A stretch of 64,000 nucleotides of DNA from the NCBI GenBank assembly GCA_019828595.1, contig JAHQRK010000004.1, forward strand, positions 620,001-684,000, written 5' to 3'. The translations under genes were made by a program, and so were the position numbers. Position 1 is the stretch's first letter. Every line of letters begins with the position of its first letter. This stretch comes from Aphanomyces cochlioides (lineage: Eukaryota > Oomycota > Saprolegniomycetes > Saprolegniales > Verrucalvaceae). Shown in pieces: positions 11,973 through 25,460 of the stretch. The notes under the pieces are model-generated. The model was not told the origin of the DNA. It ran no database searches and saw nothing but the letters and a program-made list of their open reading frames with translations.

Positions 11973-14900
11973 ATGGGCCGCAAGACCAATTCGTTTCATG
12001 TACGAGCCGCAGTCGTCGCGGCTGCCGCTGCATTGATATCTTGTGAGTATGTCCCGCTGACACCTGGTACGACTTTCCATTCTCGATCACAAGTGTTCAT
12101 GTCGGCATACCAGGCGTGATTGACCTAAAGCATGTCGCTGGATCGACATTTAGCGATGATATCCCGCTGGAACTTCGAAATCCTGGTACGACGTTGCCTT
12201 CTCGATCACACGTGTTGATGTCGACATGCCAGGCGTGAATAGCCTCGTGTATGCGATGGATGAAGCCCGTGTCCGTCCTGGAGTTCCGGCTGAACAACCT
12301 CCATCCAGTGCTGCCAGCTCTGGACAAAGTGATCCGTATGGAGGGAAATGACTTGTCGGTTTGCTGAACAGTCATTTAGGCAACATCCAGTGATTGCATT
12401 GGACTCGTCGAATGGTACGCATCGCTCGCTCGTTGGGCTCTGGCGCTCATGCTCTGTCATGGCTAGATCAATGCTCGTATTCATGGAATACGTGTGAAAA
12501 CAGTGCGTACGATTTTGTGGCAGGGTATGACCTGTCTTGGTATAACATCGTGCCATGCCGCGACTGTGCGGCTCCTGGACAAAAATGCAACAATGCGACC
12601 GTGTGCAGCGACGACATGGTCCTCGGGTACACCAAGATCGACAAGTTCGAGATCATTCGTGTCGTAGATTCGACACGCCGTACAACTACAACATGAGTTT
12701 CCCTGCCAACCATCCTCGCAACGACATTGCATGCCAATTGAATACGCACTCCAGGTCGTGTATCAACGCGACGTACAACTACTGCTGCGTGCCTGGGACG
12801 CCATCGTGCCTCAACTCGGCGCCACCTTCTTGCTCTGCGTATGGCTGCACTCAATTCCTCCAACGTGGAAGCTCCAACCAACCCATCAGCGCGTCATGTC
12901 CGTTTTCAAACTCGTCCGCGACGTGTGGTCTCAAAGCATGCCAAAGCACCACGTGGAAGGCGCAAATCACGTCCATCTTCTTGGCTGGGAAAATCACGTG
13001 CAGCACTCCAGCATGCAGTTTCAACCAGGTTTACCAGCACACTCCTCGCACAGCACTAACTGTCTTGTCTCTAGTTGATTCAATCGTGCCATGCTCTCTT
13101 TCCAAGGAATGGGACGAATGGAACGAATGCGACAGGATCTGGACCTGCCATCACGCTCCCCCCACGCCGCCTTCTCCGAGCTCAATATGCCCCTGCTCCT
13201 CGCATCTTGCTCTCGGATGCATTTGATCCCGCTGTCATGTACGACAAAGTCGTCCTGTGTGCCAACTCAACGTGCAACTCGACGGGCTTGATTGCGATGA
13301 ACGACACGACTTGTGGCAATGCCACGTTTGGGTCACTCGCCAACTGCACGACGTCCGATTGCTTCGATTCGATCGTCGCCAACCCTGACAATTGTACCGC
13401 GTGGGGGGACTTTGTCGCCTGTGCGAATGTGTCATGCTTTGCGGACAACAGCTACAGCTACAGCGACAGCAGCAACAGCAGCAATAGCAGCAACAGCTCG
13501 TGGGGCGACGTCTCCACCTTGGTGAACGAATGTGCGACGACCAACTGCTCGACTGCTGCTAGCATTGCCTTCTCCGATGCTTCTTGTGGCAATGCGTCGT
13601 TGACTGAATTTCTCGCGTGTACGACTCTTGACTGCTTTGACCAAGTGACAAACCGGTCCTTGTCGTGCGACTCGTTTGCGAATTTCTACGTCTGCTTCCT
13701 CTCCAACTGCACGTCGTATCAATGGGATGACAGCCCGTCCAACTACACCAACTACAACTACTCGTACTACGACTTCTGGTATTACCACTACTGGCAATAC
13801 AACACGACACACTCCAACCACTCATCCGACAATGGGTCAAACAATTCGTATACCGACGGCAGCGGTGGTGGCTGGCACAACGATGACCCGTACTATGGAG
13901 GCTACAGCATGGACAACCAAACCAAGGAAACTTTGGGACAAATTGACTACTGCTCGAGTAACACGTGCTTGGAGCAAGCAACGACTGCATACAACGACTG
14001 GTCGTGTGGCAGCTATGCCATGTACAAGCTCCGATCGTGCACCAACATGTCGTGCCTTGAAGCAGCAGGCAGTGACGATTCGTGTGAATCCTTCACTGCA
14101 TTTGCAAGGTGCTCGAACGCGAATTGCTCTTATGGCGCACAATTCCGTCTCAACCAGGGCTTTCTCCCGTCGGATCCCGAATCGTGTCCATCCAATATTG
14201 CCTCCTATTGCACGGCCCATCCAGAGGATATTGGATGTGCTTTGCCTTGCCCTTTCAACTGCTACTCGGAAGCCAGCTGCCCATGTCAAGACCCTGCTTG
14301 TGGACGCTATACTGCTGCTCCTTTCTGTGTGCGTGAAGTTGGCGTCTGCGCAGACTTCAAATGTACGTGACGACATGCTGTGAACTCGTTTGCTGATGTA
14401 TATCTTTAGCGGCTTTGGCCAACAAGATGTACGCCCGCGGTGCCTTCAGTCCAGTGCCTTATTGGTATCGTCAGCCTGTGCAGCAATACCTCATTGATCC
14501 CGTTCCTTACAATGCTTCCAACGATACATCCCTGCGAGCACTTTGGGATGCTTGCAACCAAGCTTATCCCCATCTTGCAGACGATACCGCAACATGCTTG
14601 AACACGTCCATCACGTATTGCAACAATGTCGGCTCTGAGCAGGTGATTCATTCCCATTCATTCCTTTCATGATGGTGGTGCTGTTAGGCCTGTAATCCTG
14701 GTGTCGGCTCTCTCGGCGTCTCGGAATGTGGCGATGGTTTTGTCACTTGGGGTGAAGAGTAAGCTACGTTGAGGATGTTCTATCCCTGACATGATTGTGC
14801 TGTAGCTGTGACGACGGAAACACCGTGGGTGGAGACGGCTGCAGTAGTTCTTGCCACGTTGAAGATCCCTACAACTGGGCATGCCTGCAGCAGGGACAGC

Positions 14901-17900
14901 CATGCATTCAATGCACTCGGGACACCATTCAATTGGATTCGAACGGTCAACCTGTTCCTGGGCAATTCTGTCTCAATGATCGCTTGGTGATTGACAACGA
15001 GACTGTACCATTTAGCTCACCAGTGTATTATCCAAGCTGCGCATCGATCAGCTCGATTGATGACGCCATTGCTTGTGATATCTATGCCAACTCTTTCTGT
15101 GCCAACTTGACCGCCCAAAACACGTCTGACCCTGCTTGCCAGCCCTACGTGAACCTCACGAGGGCCTACACTGTGCCAACGGTTGGTCCTTCTTGCGAAT
15201 ACGTTGTCAAATCGATGGACATTGGATCACAAAGCATTTCATCCGCCAAGGTATTTCCCTTCCTCAGAGCTTGTTTTGTGACGTGTTTGCTTAGGTGGCT
15301 GTGTTTACGTGCAAATACCGCGATCCGTACGGCATCTTATCGAAAGAGGATGCAACACCGGTCTTCAAATATACCAATCCATACAAGGGGTTGCCTTCGG
15401 ACTGGAAGAAAAAGATCAGCGCAAATACGTCAGTCTCTGCCATCGTTGATACGCTCTACGGCGCTCGCAATGATATGTTTGTAAGTCCATTCCTGTCATC
15501 TCGTTCAGTAATCGGCGATGACAGTATTCAGTCAAGGATGTACGCATCACGGACTACTTTGGCGAGGCATTCCCTGAATTCCACATGGTACCTGACATTA
15601 TTGCAACCTCATTTCATGTGTCGCCATTTAGAAAGACGGCGATATCCCATTTAACTTTTCACCCATCGCCCAATTGAGCCTCTTCCTTCCAAATTCGACG
15701 GTAGGCTCTTGCTTCGTGACCCACCATGACAACCGACGTCGTCATGAAATAGATCCCAGCCCAGGCCAATGCGTCTGGAGATTACAATCCGAACTGCGGC
15801 TATGATTATGATAGTCTAACCAGTGTGGATATCTTCCCAGTGCCGCCGACGAAGGAGCCAACGAAGTGGGCACTGAAAATGTTACTCCTTCATTTCAGAT
15901 ACCAAGCTGTCGCTCGCAACGACAACAGCATGCAAGATTTTGCGAAATTCAACGCATGGAGCATCAACACCACCACGGAATTGCTCGACGGAGTGCTCAA
16001 CTTTGGTGTACTTTTGAGTACAAGCAGCAAAGACTCCAATGGTAAAGTCCAAGAGAATGTCCAGCGCTATTGCTCTGATGTAAGTGATTGCTCTTCCTTA
16101 CTTGACATGACCTGGCATCCAGTGGAGTGTGCCGTGGGACCAGCAGGCAACCAGCCCTCTTTGCACAACCGTGGAAAAAGCTCTCAACGCTGGCTCGGCA
16201 TTCATCAAATTCAATCAAAATCTCTTCCAGGTAAACGATGCAACTACCGAGCTATCTTCTGAGGACTCCCACGCAGAAAGGCTGCAAGTCCGACCAGTGC
16301 TCGTACAAAGTCGACCACTGCCGCCGCGTCCCGCTTGTGAACCACACCATTGCTGTCGATCCAGTACAGTATGCAGCCAGTGCCGCGGATTTGGTATCAA
16401 TGGCTGCCAACATTGATAATGCGACGTCGTGGGGTGAACTTGTCGGCAACACTGTCAAGGTTGCTGTCCAAGCCGCTGGCGAATCGATCACCGATCCTCT
16501 CGACTTGTTTTGGTCCCTTGTGATCAAGGGCAAACAAACCGTGTACCTCAAGGACGTGCCCAACTATTGCCAATACGACTATTGGAATGACACATCTTAC
16601 ACCACAGTGTACGTCGCCTTCTCTTTATGCACTCGTTTGACTGCGTGTCTAGAAATCCCAAGTGGACGGCTGACCCCTGCTGCAATTGGAACATGCGTCA
16701 ATACTACTGCTGCGCCCCTCAGGATATTCCCAACGGTGAAATTGATGTCGTCGTGGATACGAATGACGTTGCGATCTCGACATATTGCCCTGGTGTTGGT
16801 GCACAAGTGCGTGATGTCCTTCAGTCTACCATGAAAGCGTTGTCACGAGCGTCGTCGTGCTCGGACGAATTGGACAAAAGCACTGGATTTGATTCGTGGC
16901 AGGCGATGGCGAAAGTGTCGAGCACGTGCAGTAACAAGATTTACAAAGCAGGCGACAAGACGTGCAAGAAGGACAGCGACTGCACAGTATGCAGTCAGAG
17001 TACTTGCTACAAGCAACAAGGCGTACGTTGCGTTCATTTCCATTTCGGGGACTCTAATCTATCGTGTAGAAATCGTCTGGCACGTGCACTGTGCCTTGGG
17101 ATGACTTTGAAGGCTGCACATTGGAATGCTACCAAAACACGATGGACTCGGATTTGCTTCGATATTTGTACGATCAATGGGGACTCAGTGTGACTGCCTC
17201 CGCCGCCGACAAGAAGGCCAAATTCACGGAGATGATGGCTGAACCAACGTGCTCTGGACAGAGGATGTATGAATCGGACATCGGTCAAAATGGATGGACA
17301 TGGCAGACCAACATGACGTGCTTGCAACAAAATTTCTGTGATGACTGGGATTACCAGTCGTATCTTCAATACACGACCTATCAGGATTCGTGGACATGGC
17401 TCAACTTCCAGGACAATGAGACTTGCGTCGCCTACAACGGAACTTATGATTGTGCCTACACGATGAATGACGGCTCTTGCTACTATTACACGTGCACATT
17501 CCCAAATGTCCAAGGTCCTTGCAAGGCTGTGAGCGAATGCTACGACAAGTGCCAATTGCCGTACACCACCGACGGATGCGCCTCATTGAATGGCACATGG
17601 TATCTCGACACATACGGCAGTGGTCGCTGCTGTCCACCGGATGCCTACTTTAATGTATCAGGCACCAACTCAATCTGCTCGTATGCTCCTCCAAACAGCC
17701 CGAGCGCTGGATCAATTACTGAAGAAACGTGTTGCGCCGCCGCTGGTGGAAAATGGTGGACATTCACGAATTGGATGGGCTCCAAGACGGGAAGTTGCTG
17801 CTTTGGCAAACTCGTTCCTTATACCGACCCGACGACTGGCGACACAACGTTTAATTGCCAGCAAGACTTTGAATACTGGGACACGAGTCCTTGCTACGAA

Positions 17901-20900
17901 GAGTGTAGTGCAAAGCAAGCCGACTGCAACCAGTGCCGTCTCGACAATCAAGCTTGCAGTGGTTATGTCCACACGTATGCGAACAAGACGGCCTGCTTGT
18001 CCTACAAGCAATGCAACCAAGCGCAGTACAACGAGGTACACGTCACTGTAGTGTGATAGTTTGTTTACAGCGTTCCTAGGACGATTGCGCTGGACTTGTC
18101 GGAGATCAACCATTTTGCTCCGTGTGCTGGGGCCAGTCGTGCTACAAGATTAGCCAGCCTGCGGCGTGCACGTATTACATTTGGGACTCGTCCTCTTGTG
18201 CCAGCGCCAATGGTGAATGGGACTGGGATACATATCGCTGCTATGTCAACGGAACTCGCAATAACGGAACTGTTGATCCATGGACGTGCTTTTCTCCCGG
18301 GGCGTCTGTTTGCCCAAATCCCCTCAACACGTCGAGCAACTATGGACCTGACGACGTCATCCCAATGTTTTCCTTCACTGATGTTCGATGTGACGCGTAC
18401 GTGCGAACTTGGTGGCATTCAAGTCACGTTTCTCTGTAGAGGTTGCTATCTCACTGGTGTGAATTCCACGTCATGCGCGAACGATTCCTACTGGAGCATC
18501 CAGTGGAAACCTTCTTATGCAAATGGAAGTGGAGCTTGTAGCATCGACTCGTTGGAAATCTCGAGCGATGAGTGCACAAATCTCGGTGGTGTGTACGTCG
18601 CAACTACGCTCGCTTACAACGGCGGTCAATGGAACACACAGGACAAGTGTGCCGAAGGTGAGCTGACAATGTTTGCAGTCACTCCTACAACATTTTCATG
18701 TAGGTTACTGTCAAGGTGGCCTCGGTTGGGATGGTTGGTCTCGACAACAGTGCGAAACTTCGACCAAGTACCAGTGCGATCACCAATGCGAGCAATGCAC
18801 GACATGGTCATGGCCATACTACAACCAAGATGGAGGTGGATGCTTCAGCAACAATGCGTCCTTCTGTGACTCTCTTGGCTCACCGAGCACTCCAGTATGC
18901 TTCTCGCTTTCAGCACACGTGACTGATCTTTTGATAGTGCCTTGTATCGCAGTACACTTCTAGTGCTGAATGCGCCAAGAACAATCAAACAACGTGGGTG
19001 ACATGCTCGAGCTACAATGCAACATCATGCGGCAACACATCCGACCCTTACATCTCATTGATGAACTGTCAATTGGGATGGGACCAATGCTCTACGCAAG
19101 AGTCATGCGAAGCGCAAGGCGAATGCAATGACTGGGACAGCACCAGACAGCAATGCAACGACGACGGATGGGCATACGGCGACACGTGCTACGCCTCTGG
19201 GACAGTCAACACCTTCGACAACACGACCAACTCGACCACGTCTCAGTATTACTATGCCTATTGCAACTCTTGCTCGTATGAAGATGGCGTTTGCATCAAG
19301 GAACGTCCTCCTGAAGGCTGCCTTGACAACATGTACAGCTCGCTTGTTATCGAGAGACACTGATACTTTTGATAGGTGGCATACTCTTGGCTGCCGCGTT
19401 GATGGAATTCACAACATAGCCGGTTGTGATGCCTATGGCAAGTCAAGCAACAACACGACGTTGTGGAAGACGAAAGCTCAGACGAAGGCTGACTGCGAAT
19501 CGGTACACTTGTACTATCCGCCATTCGTGAATGAAAGTCGAATTAGGTCCAAACGTGCGATGAGCCTGGTTGGTATGGAGTCAACTACAAGAGTGCAGCG
19601 GAGTGTGCCAAGTGCGGCGGCTCGGGCAAGTCGTTCTACACTTGGACAAGCGGCGTCTGGTCACGACCGACTGTGATGAACTTGACATGGATGGCGAATG
19701 GAACCCAGCTGATCCCAGTCAACCAGTACAGAAAATCCTTGAGGCGACCAGAGAATGTTAACATGCCTGTAGATGGAAGATGGCTGTCTCGGACTGGAAA
19801 GTGAACGACCAACTCACGTTACCGCTTGTTCGTAAGATGGCCAACGCAAAGAAGACACAAACTCTTCTCACGTACAATGCATTCTCGTCGTCGCTGGGGG
19901 TCATTGCCTGCGCTTGTGGTGGCAATCCAGACAACGCGTCCTCGTGCTTTGATCAAACTGGAGGATCGGTTGAAGGTAGAGCATTCTCAATCGATGGCAG
20001 GCACTGATCATGCTGAGTAGGTATCACGGATGCATTCTGTGGCTCGTCGTCGCCAATTAACGCTGGCTGTGGCAAGGCGGTGGTGAAGAAGGAGTGCTCG
20101 AACAGCACGCAAAGTCGTCGTTTGACCAGCGGAACAGTGGTTGGATCGAGCGACAAACTCAGTATCACGACGACATATTACTCTGCAGGTCCATACGCTG
20201 GCACGTATGAGCCATTCTGCAATGACACAGCTCGCAAGCTTTTGAACACACTGGTGGTGCAAAACAGCCAAGGTGTCGTCTATGGTCAACTCATGGGCGA
20301 TGGCAAAGGTTTGAAGACCACGTCATCTTTTGGTTCGATCAGTCTTTGCTTGGACCTCTCCCTTGACATCCGAACTATTCCTGGCCGATTCCCAACACCT
20401 GATGTGGCCAGCCTTGTCAACAACACCTTTGTCCCGCTCAACGTGACGTCCTTTGCTACACTCAATTCCAAGCAAATGTGCTTTGATGCTACTCAAAGCG
20501 GCATCTACTTCCCCATCTACCGTCTCAACCTGACTCAAAATGCGATCAAGCAACTCACTTGCAGCCAGTCGTGCGTCACAAACAACAGCATTTGCGTTGC
20601 CTCTGCAACTTCGAGCTCCACGTCATGTGTGTGCAATTGTGGTTTCTCTGGCACGACTTGCTCCGTCGGGTGCGTCAACAATTGCAACTCGAAAGGCTTG
20701 TGCAACAGCAACAACACTTGTGTTTGCAACAAAGGCTGGACGGGTGTCGATTGCAGCGAGTACGATTGTCCTACCGGCTCCAACGGCAAGCGCTGCAGTG
20801 GCAATGGCGCATGCCTTTCGGTTTGTCTTGATTCATCTTGATTCGATTGATCTTTCTTCGTAGAATGCAACGTGCGCTTGTAATTCCAACTACAAATCTG

Positions 20901-22313
20901 CCGACTGCTCCCAGCTGGCGTCCCTGTCGACTGGGAAAATTATCACATTACCCAAAGGTCTCGGGCCAGCTAAAACAACTCCAACGACAACCAGTCCAAG
21001 CAAATCTACAACAGCTACACCGACAACTACATCCCCAACAGCGCAACCGACAAGTGCGCCTACACCTTCCCCAAGTAAATCTACATCACCTCCAGTTAAA
21101 GACGTGTCGCCTTCCCCATCGCCGTCGTCCCCAGCACCGTCTTCTTCGACGCCGTCGTCCCTAGCACCGTCTTCTTCGACGCCGTCGTCCCCAGCACCGT
21201 CTTCTTCGACGCCGTCGTCCCCAGCACAGTCTTCTTCGACGCCGACTCCGACGAATACTGTGGGCACATTCCCACCGGCACCAAAGCTCACGACCTCTCC
21301 ACCTCTTCCAACCATTGCCTCGACTTGCATTGCGGACAAATGCAAAGCTGCCTATACCACTTGTAGGCTGACATTTGACGACTGCGCGTGCATTCCAGGA
21401 CAACTTCTATGTGCTCAAACCAATTGCTCAACCGATTTTGCCGACGCCACAGCTCAATGCACGAAGTTGGCGGCCAGTGCAACGTCCTGCGTCTTGAATT
21501 GCAATCCTCAGCCATATCCATCGACTACCAGTGGCACGTTGACTCTTGCCGTCGTGACCAGTGTCGCTGTCAAGGGTGTCGCTGCTGCGGATTTCACGCC
21601 GACTATGCAGGACAAATTCAAACAAGCTGTAGTGTCGACCATCGCAGGCGTATCAGCCGACAAAGTGACTATCATATCCATCACGGAAGTGCCAGACGTT
21701 CGCCGCCGCTTGGACGAACTCAATACGCTTGCTGTGACTGCTGGAGGCGACGTGAATGCCGTCAAACGCATCTTGAAACAGCAAGCCACTGGTACTCGTT
21801 TGGAAATTAAGTTCTCGATCGCTGTCGATACACCTGCTGCACTGCAAGCAACACAGTCGGCTATGCTAGGTACACCATCTCGCAAGTGTACTGCATGATC
21901 TAACCATGGAATAGACCAAAGCGGATCAGGAGGCGGATCGAGCACGCTAGCTCAGACGCTGGTTAGTACTGGAGCCTTGCCCGCGACCGCCGTCATTCAA
22001 GTCCAGTCGGTCCAAACTGCGGTGAATGTGCCACCTCCCAAAGCAGCTTCATCGCCTGCGCCGTCTACAACAGCCACACCAACAAGCGCTCCCACGACAG
22101 CCACACCAACAAGCGCTCCCACGACAGCCCCAACAACCGCTGCTCCATGTATGTCTGGAATGCCAACACTTTGTGCTCACAATGATTGTAGCGGACTCTT
22201 CCAGCAACAATACGACTGTCATTGCTGCTGCTGTTGGTGGTTCCATCGGTGCTCTCATCATCATCGGGTGCCTCTGGCGATTCATCAGCTTGAGAAAGCA
22301 GCGCACCGACTAA
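11973..22313 (+). CDS. Giant Cys/Asn-rich type I surface protein with EGF and DUF4215-like repeats
   Basis: The ATG at 11973 opens a basic n-region and an Ala/Val-rich signal peptide (AAVVAAAAALIS). More than 20 exons with short introns follow. The 5' joins near 12043-12390 are uncertain. The ectodomain has very many Cys pairs and N-x-S/T sequons. A DUF4215-like repeat near 14730-14860 reads CGDGFVTWGEDCDDGNTVGG across an intron. EGF-like units lie near 20640-20900 (CNSNNTCVCNKGWTGVDCSE). A Ser/Pro/Thr stalk with 30-bp repeats comes next, then a SEA-like beta/alpha segment (LTLAVVTSVAVKGVAAADFT through VPDVRRRL). A second Thr/Pro stalk and one C-terminal membrane helix (AAAVGGSIGALIIIGCLW) end the protein with a short basic tail. 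I estimate about 2,900 residues. It is a cell-surface or wall-associated protein of unknown function. Confidence 0.75.
12063..12238 (+). repeat. Diverged 57-nt direct duplication near the 5' end of the surface-protein gene
   Basis: Segments 12063-12119 and 12182-12238 are clearly similar. Both start cctggtacgac, share tctcgatcaca, and end ccaggcgtga. They lie around the first introns and make the 5' exon structure hard to settle. Confidence 0.6.
21121..21240 (+). repeat. Coding minisatellite, four 30-bp units
   Basis: Four adjacent 30-bp units begin gccgtcgtcc and end tcttcttcgac, with only single-base differences between units. Each encodes ten residues of the Ser/Pro stalk (PSSPAPSSST). 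The repeat keeps frame, so unit number can change stalk length without disrupting the protein. Confidence 0.9.
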
Positions 22314-22903
22314 TCCTGTTTTGTATCCTCTGCATAAGTTTTCGTGGTCCAGTTGTTGCCTCCATTAAGGCGAGACTAATACATGCTCTATTCATGTTAC
22401 AGAAAGATCCCGTGGCATTTCCGATGAGTTGAGACGCAGGCTGCATCAGAATCAACGGCGGAAGCGCATGGCTTGAAGCCAAGGCACGCCGGTCCACTAC
22501 AAGCGTCTTTCTTGTCTGGACAACGATTGTTTCACAATCACAAGATGAGATCAAATGCACGACGATGACACTGCAGTCGACGTCAACGTGGATGTAGCTG
22601 AGCCATGATTGCCGTCAGTGACTCACAAGTTGACAAGATCTCGGCTCGTTCATGTCAAGAGCACATTTGACGCTTGTCGTGCCCCGTCTGATGTCGTCAA
22701 CTCGTCCGACTCGTGTCGTTATTTTGCGTTCTTCGTCGGACTTCATGGCATCTCGATCACGGCTTGCTCGTCTCCATTTCGCGCGTTTTGACGAGACCCT
22801 TGGCATCGTAACTCCTTCGGCAAACCTCGAGCGTCCATCATTTCGGCTCACTTTGACTTTAGGGCCTGTTGAGTCGGTCAACTGAAGGGAGAGGACGAAA
22901 CGA
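22314..22903. other. Intergenic stretch containing a duplicated upstream region
   Basis: No gene is seen. The last ~120 nt before 22904 (ggctcactttgacttt and the bases just before the ATG) resemble the sequence upstream of 11973. The promoter-proximal region was therefore duplicated with the surface-protein gene. Confidence 0.5.
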
Positions 22904-24276
22904 ATGGGCCGCAAGACCAGCTCGTTTCGTGTGCCGGTGGCAGTCGTAGTGGCTGTCACTGCTTTGTCAACTAGCGAGTATGTGCCTCTGTCCCTCCGAA
23001 ATAGAGGTACGTCTTCCCGTCATGAGAGCCAATCTGCAGCATCGACGTAGATTCGACATGCCTTACTACAAGAATTTCTCTGCCAACCATCCTCGCAACG
23101 ACATTTCGTGTTTGTTGAATACGCATTCCAGTTCGTGTATCAACGCGACGTACATCTTTTGCCGCGTGCCGGGGTATGCTCGTGCAGTTGTCCGTGACGA
23201 TGGAATCGCAATTTCTAGGACGCCGTCGTGTCCCAACACGGCACGACCAACTAGTTGAGTGTATGGATGCACGAAATTCCTCCAAAGTGGCGATTCAACC
23301 GTGCAATGCGTTGTATCCAAAGAAAAAAACCAACACGACAAACGCGACGAACGCCTTTGTGGACCAACGATCACGCTCCCGCCGCGACGTATCCTCCAAG
23401 AACAAGCAACTCCCACCCGTCGGGTCTCGGACTCGTTTGACCCGTCGGCCACGTTGTCGCATGTCGTCGAGTGTGCAAGAACGACGTGCTATTCGGCGGG
23501 CATGCTTGCGATGAACGACGCGACTTGTGGCAATGCAACATTTGGAGCGCTTGCACAGGACACCTGCTTGTTTTGACTCGTAACCCAAACAATTGCACGT
23601 CTTGGGGCAACTTTGTCTTGTGTACGAACTCGACTTGCATTGACAATGGCAGCAATCTCCTCTTGGATCCATGAAAGATGGAAAGAAAATAGACGAAAGG
23701 GCGATAAATCTGCCGACAGCACGGCGGTCCAGTACACTGTCAAACGCATCTTGAAGCAGCAAGCCACTGGTACTCGCTTGGAAATTAAGTTCTCGATCGC
23801 TGTCGATACACCTGCTGCACTGCAAGCTACACAGTCGGCTATGCTAGGTACACCATCTCGCAAGTGTACTGCATGATCTAACCATGGAATAGACCAAAGC
23901 GGATCAGGAAGCGGACCGAGCACGCTAGCTCAGACTCTGATTAGTACTGGAGCCTTGCCCGCGACCGCCGTCATTCAAGTCCAGTCGGGCAAAACTGCAG
24001 TGGATTTACCTCCTCCCACAGCTGTCCCAACGCCTGCGCCGTCTACAACAGTCACATCAACAAGTGCTCCCACGACTGCACCAAGTACTTGGAGCGCAAA
24101 GTCTGTGAGCTCACATTATTGTAGCGGATGCATCAAGCAGTAATACTGGAGCCATTGCTGGCGCTGTCGGTGGGGCCATCAGTGGTCTCATCGTAATCGG
24201 GCTCATCTGGCGATGGATCAGCCCCAAGAAGCAGCGCGCCAACGTTGTACCCGAGACCGGCAATGTTGGGCGGTAG
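22904..24276 (+). pseudogene. Decayed, internally deleted copy of the surface-protein gene
   Basis: The start (MGRKTSSFRV plus a hydrophobic run) matches the signal peptide of the large gene. Segments near 23056-23160 match FSANHPRNDI...NTHSSSCINATY. The part near 23320-23640 matches the NDATCGNATFGAL/NNCTSWGNFV repeats but needs frame changes. Most of the ectodomain is missing. From 23739 the copy matches 21761 onward almost base for base, including the intron before DQSGSGSG. The end encodes a membrane helix (AIAGAVGGAISGLIVIGLIW) and a short basic tail ending at 24276. Deletion, frameshifts and stops in the middle argue for a pseudogene. A shortened spliced product cannot be excluded. Confidence 0.75.
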
Positions 24277-24430
24277 ACAGCATCCATTGAAGGGAAGACA
24301 ACATCCTCAGACCGTTCGATGTGATGCCATGATGCTAGAGTGATGTGGTCTCGGCAATATACATGCGTCGAAGTGAAAAATAGGACAACTGACATGACAA
24401 CAGTGTTAGCATCTGATGAAGGGAAAACTC

Positions 24431-25460
24431 TCAAGAGTAGAGTGCTGCAGTTGGATCGCGTCCAAACAATTGACGCCATGATGGTGGAAGAACCAACTTG
24501 AACGCCTCGATGCGCTGCAAGTAGAGATATTGTGCAACGCAGCTTGCCATGTAGACTGCATCTGGGACGTTGTTGCCTTCGGCACAATACATGACAAAAG
24601 CAAGTCCTGGCAATGATTCCTTGCACGATTGCATGACGAAGGGTGCAAGGCCAGCTCCTCGAACGGAGGACCATACGTCGTCAGTGGTTTCGTCGCACTT
24701 CAAGGAAGGAATCTGCATGAGGAAATCGCTGTTTGTAATCGTATCCGTGCTGGTTGATGTCCACTCAATTCGGTGCCTACATGATGTTATTGATCCATTG
24801 ACCGTAGAACTCAATGTACATTTGCATATTTGGATCATGACGCAGCATGCTGTCCACACCTGAGAGGACGACAACCTGAGATGCATGGCAGGATTTAGCC
24901 CACGCAGCGAATTCATCACAGAAGGTTTGGACTTGACCCTGCAATTTCGACATAAACGACGACTCTCTCCGAGAGCGTACCGGAATAACAGAGGTTCGCT
25001 GCTGTACAAAGACGATCTTTTGTACTTCAGGATGGTCAGCAGTTGGAAGCGACAAGAGGTAAACCTGCTCGAGTCGTGAAATGAATCAACATCTTGAAGA
25101 CGTACTTCCAGATTGAGGCAAAGATCGGATGGAGATTGCGTTGCAAAGGCTGATGATCCAGCCATAGGCAGGACGCGCTTTGTAAAGAGGTGTCCTACAA
25201 GTTTCATGTCCACCTACAAAAGAAATCATGCACGGAAGCTCATGAGAATCGTCGTACATCTTCATTCGCCAGTAATGAATTGATGAGTAAGTCGATTGTA
25301 AGCTGTCCCAAGTTTGCAAACGACACACCAGGCTAAAGCGAATTATTTCAGTCATTTCCACAGAATGGATACACAATACCGTCAATACCACGGCGCCCTC
25401 GAAGAGTTTCCGGGCAGCGGCTTTGCCTCGGCCATATTGCTCTCGTCCAAAGAACTCCAT
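24431..25460 (-). CDS. PSMG2: Proteasome assembly chaperone 2 (PSMG2/PAC2)
   Basis: The ATG at 25460 begins MEFFGREQYGRGKAAARKLF. A short intron leads to PGVSFANLGQLTIDLLINSL, the family's GNVGQLAxDLL signature. Later exons carry VLPMAGSSAFATQSPSDLCL and WAKSCHASQVVVLSGVDSML, then EGNNVPDAVYMA and PPSWRQLFGRDP, close to the PSMG2 C-terminus. The stop is at 24431-24433. PSMG2 pairs with PSMG1 to guide assembly of the 20S proteasome alpha ring in the cytosol. Introns are about 40-60 nt. The segment after ISVIP could be spliced or read through, and read-through keeps frame. The gene lies tail-to-tail with the surface-protein pseudogene. Confidence 0.88.

Noticed and set aside
13676..14383. Long Thr/Arg-rich + strand frame overlapping the surface-protein exon
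   Set aside because: It is a shifted-frame shadow. The frame starting near 13075 has the Cys and N-glycosylation pattern of the neighbouring exons and conserved splice joins.
16220..16400. Other-strand frames in the surface-protein region suggesting nested genes
   Set aside because: Each is short and antisense to exons that join in frame with conserved Cys spacing.
20890..21345. - strand acidic Gly/Val/Asp-rich frame
   Set aside because: It is the antisense of the Ser/Pro minisatellite and Thr/Pro stalk; the composition is explained by the + strand repeat.
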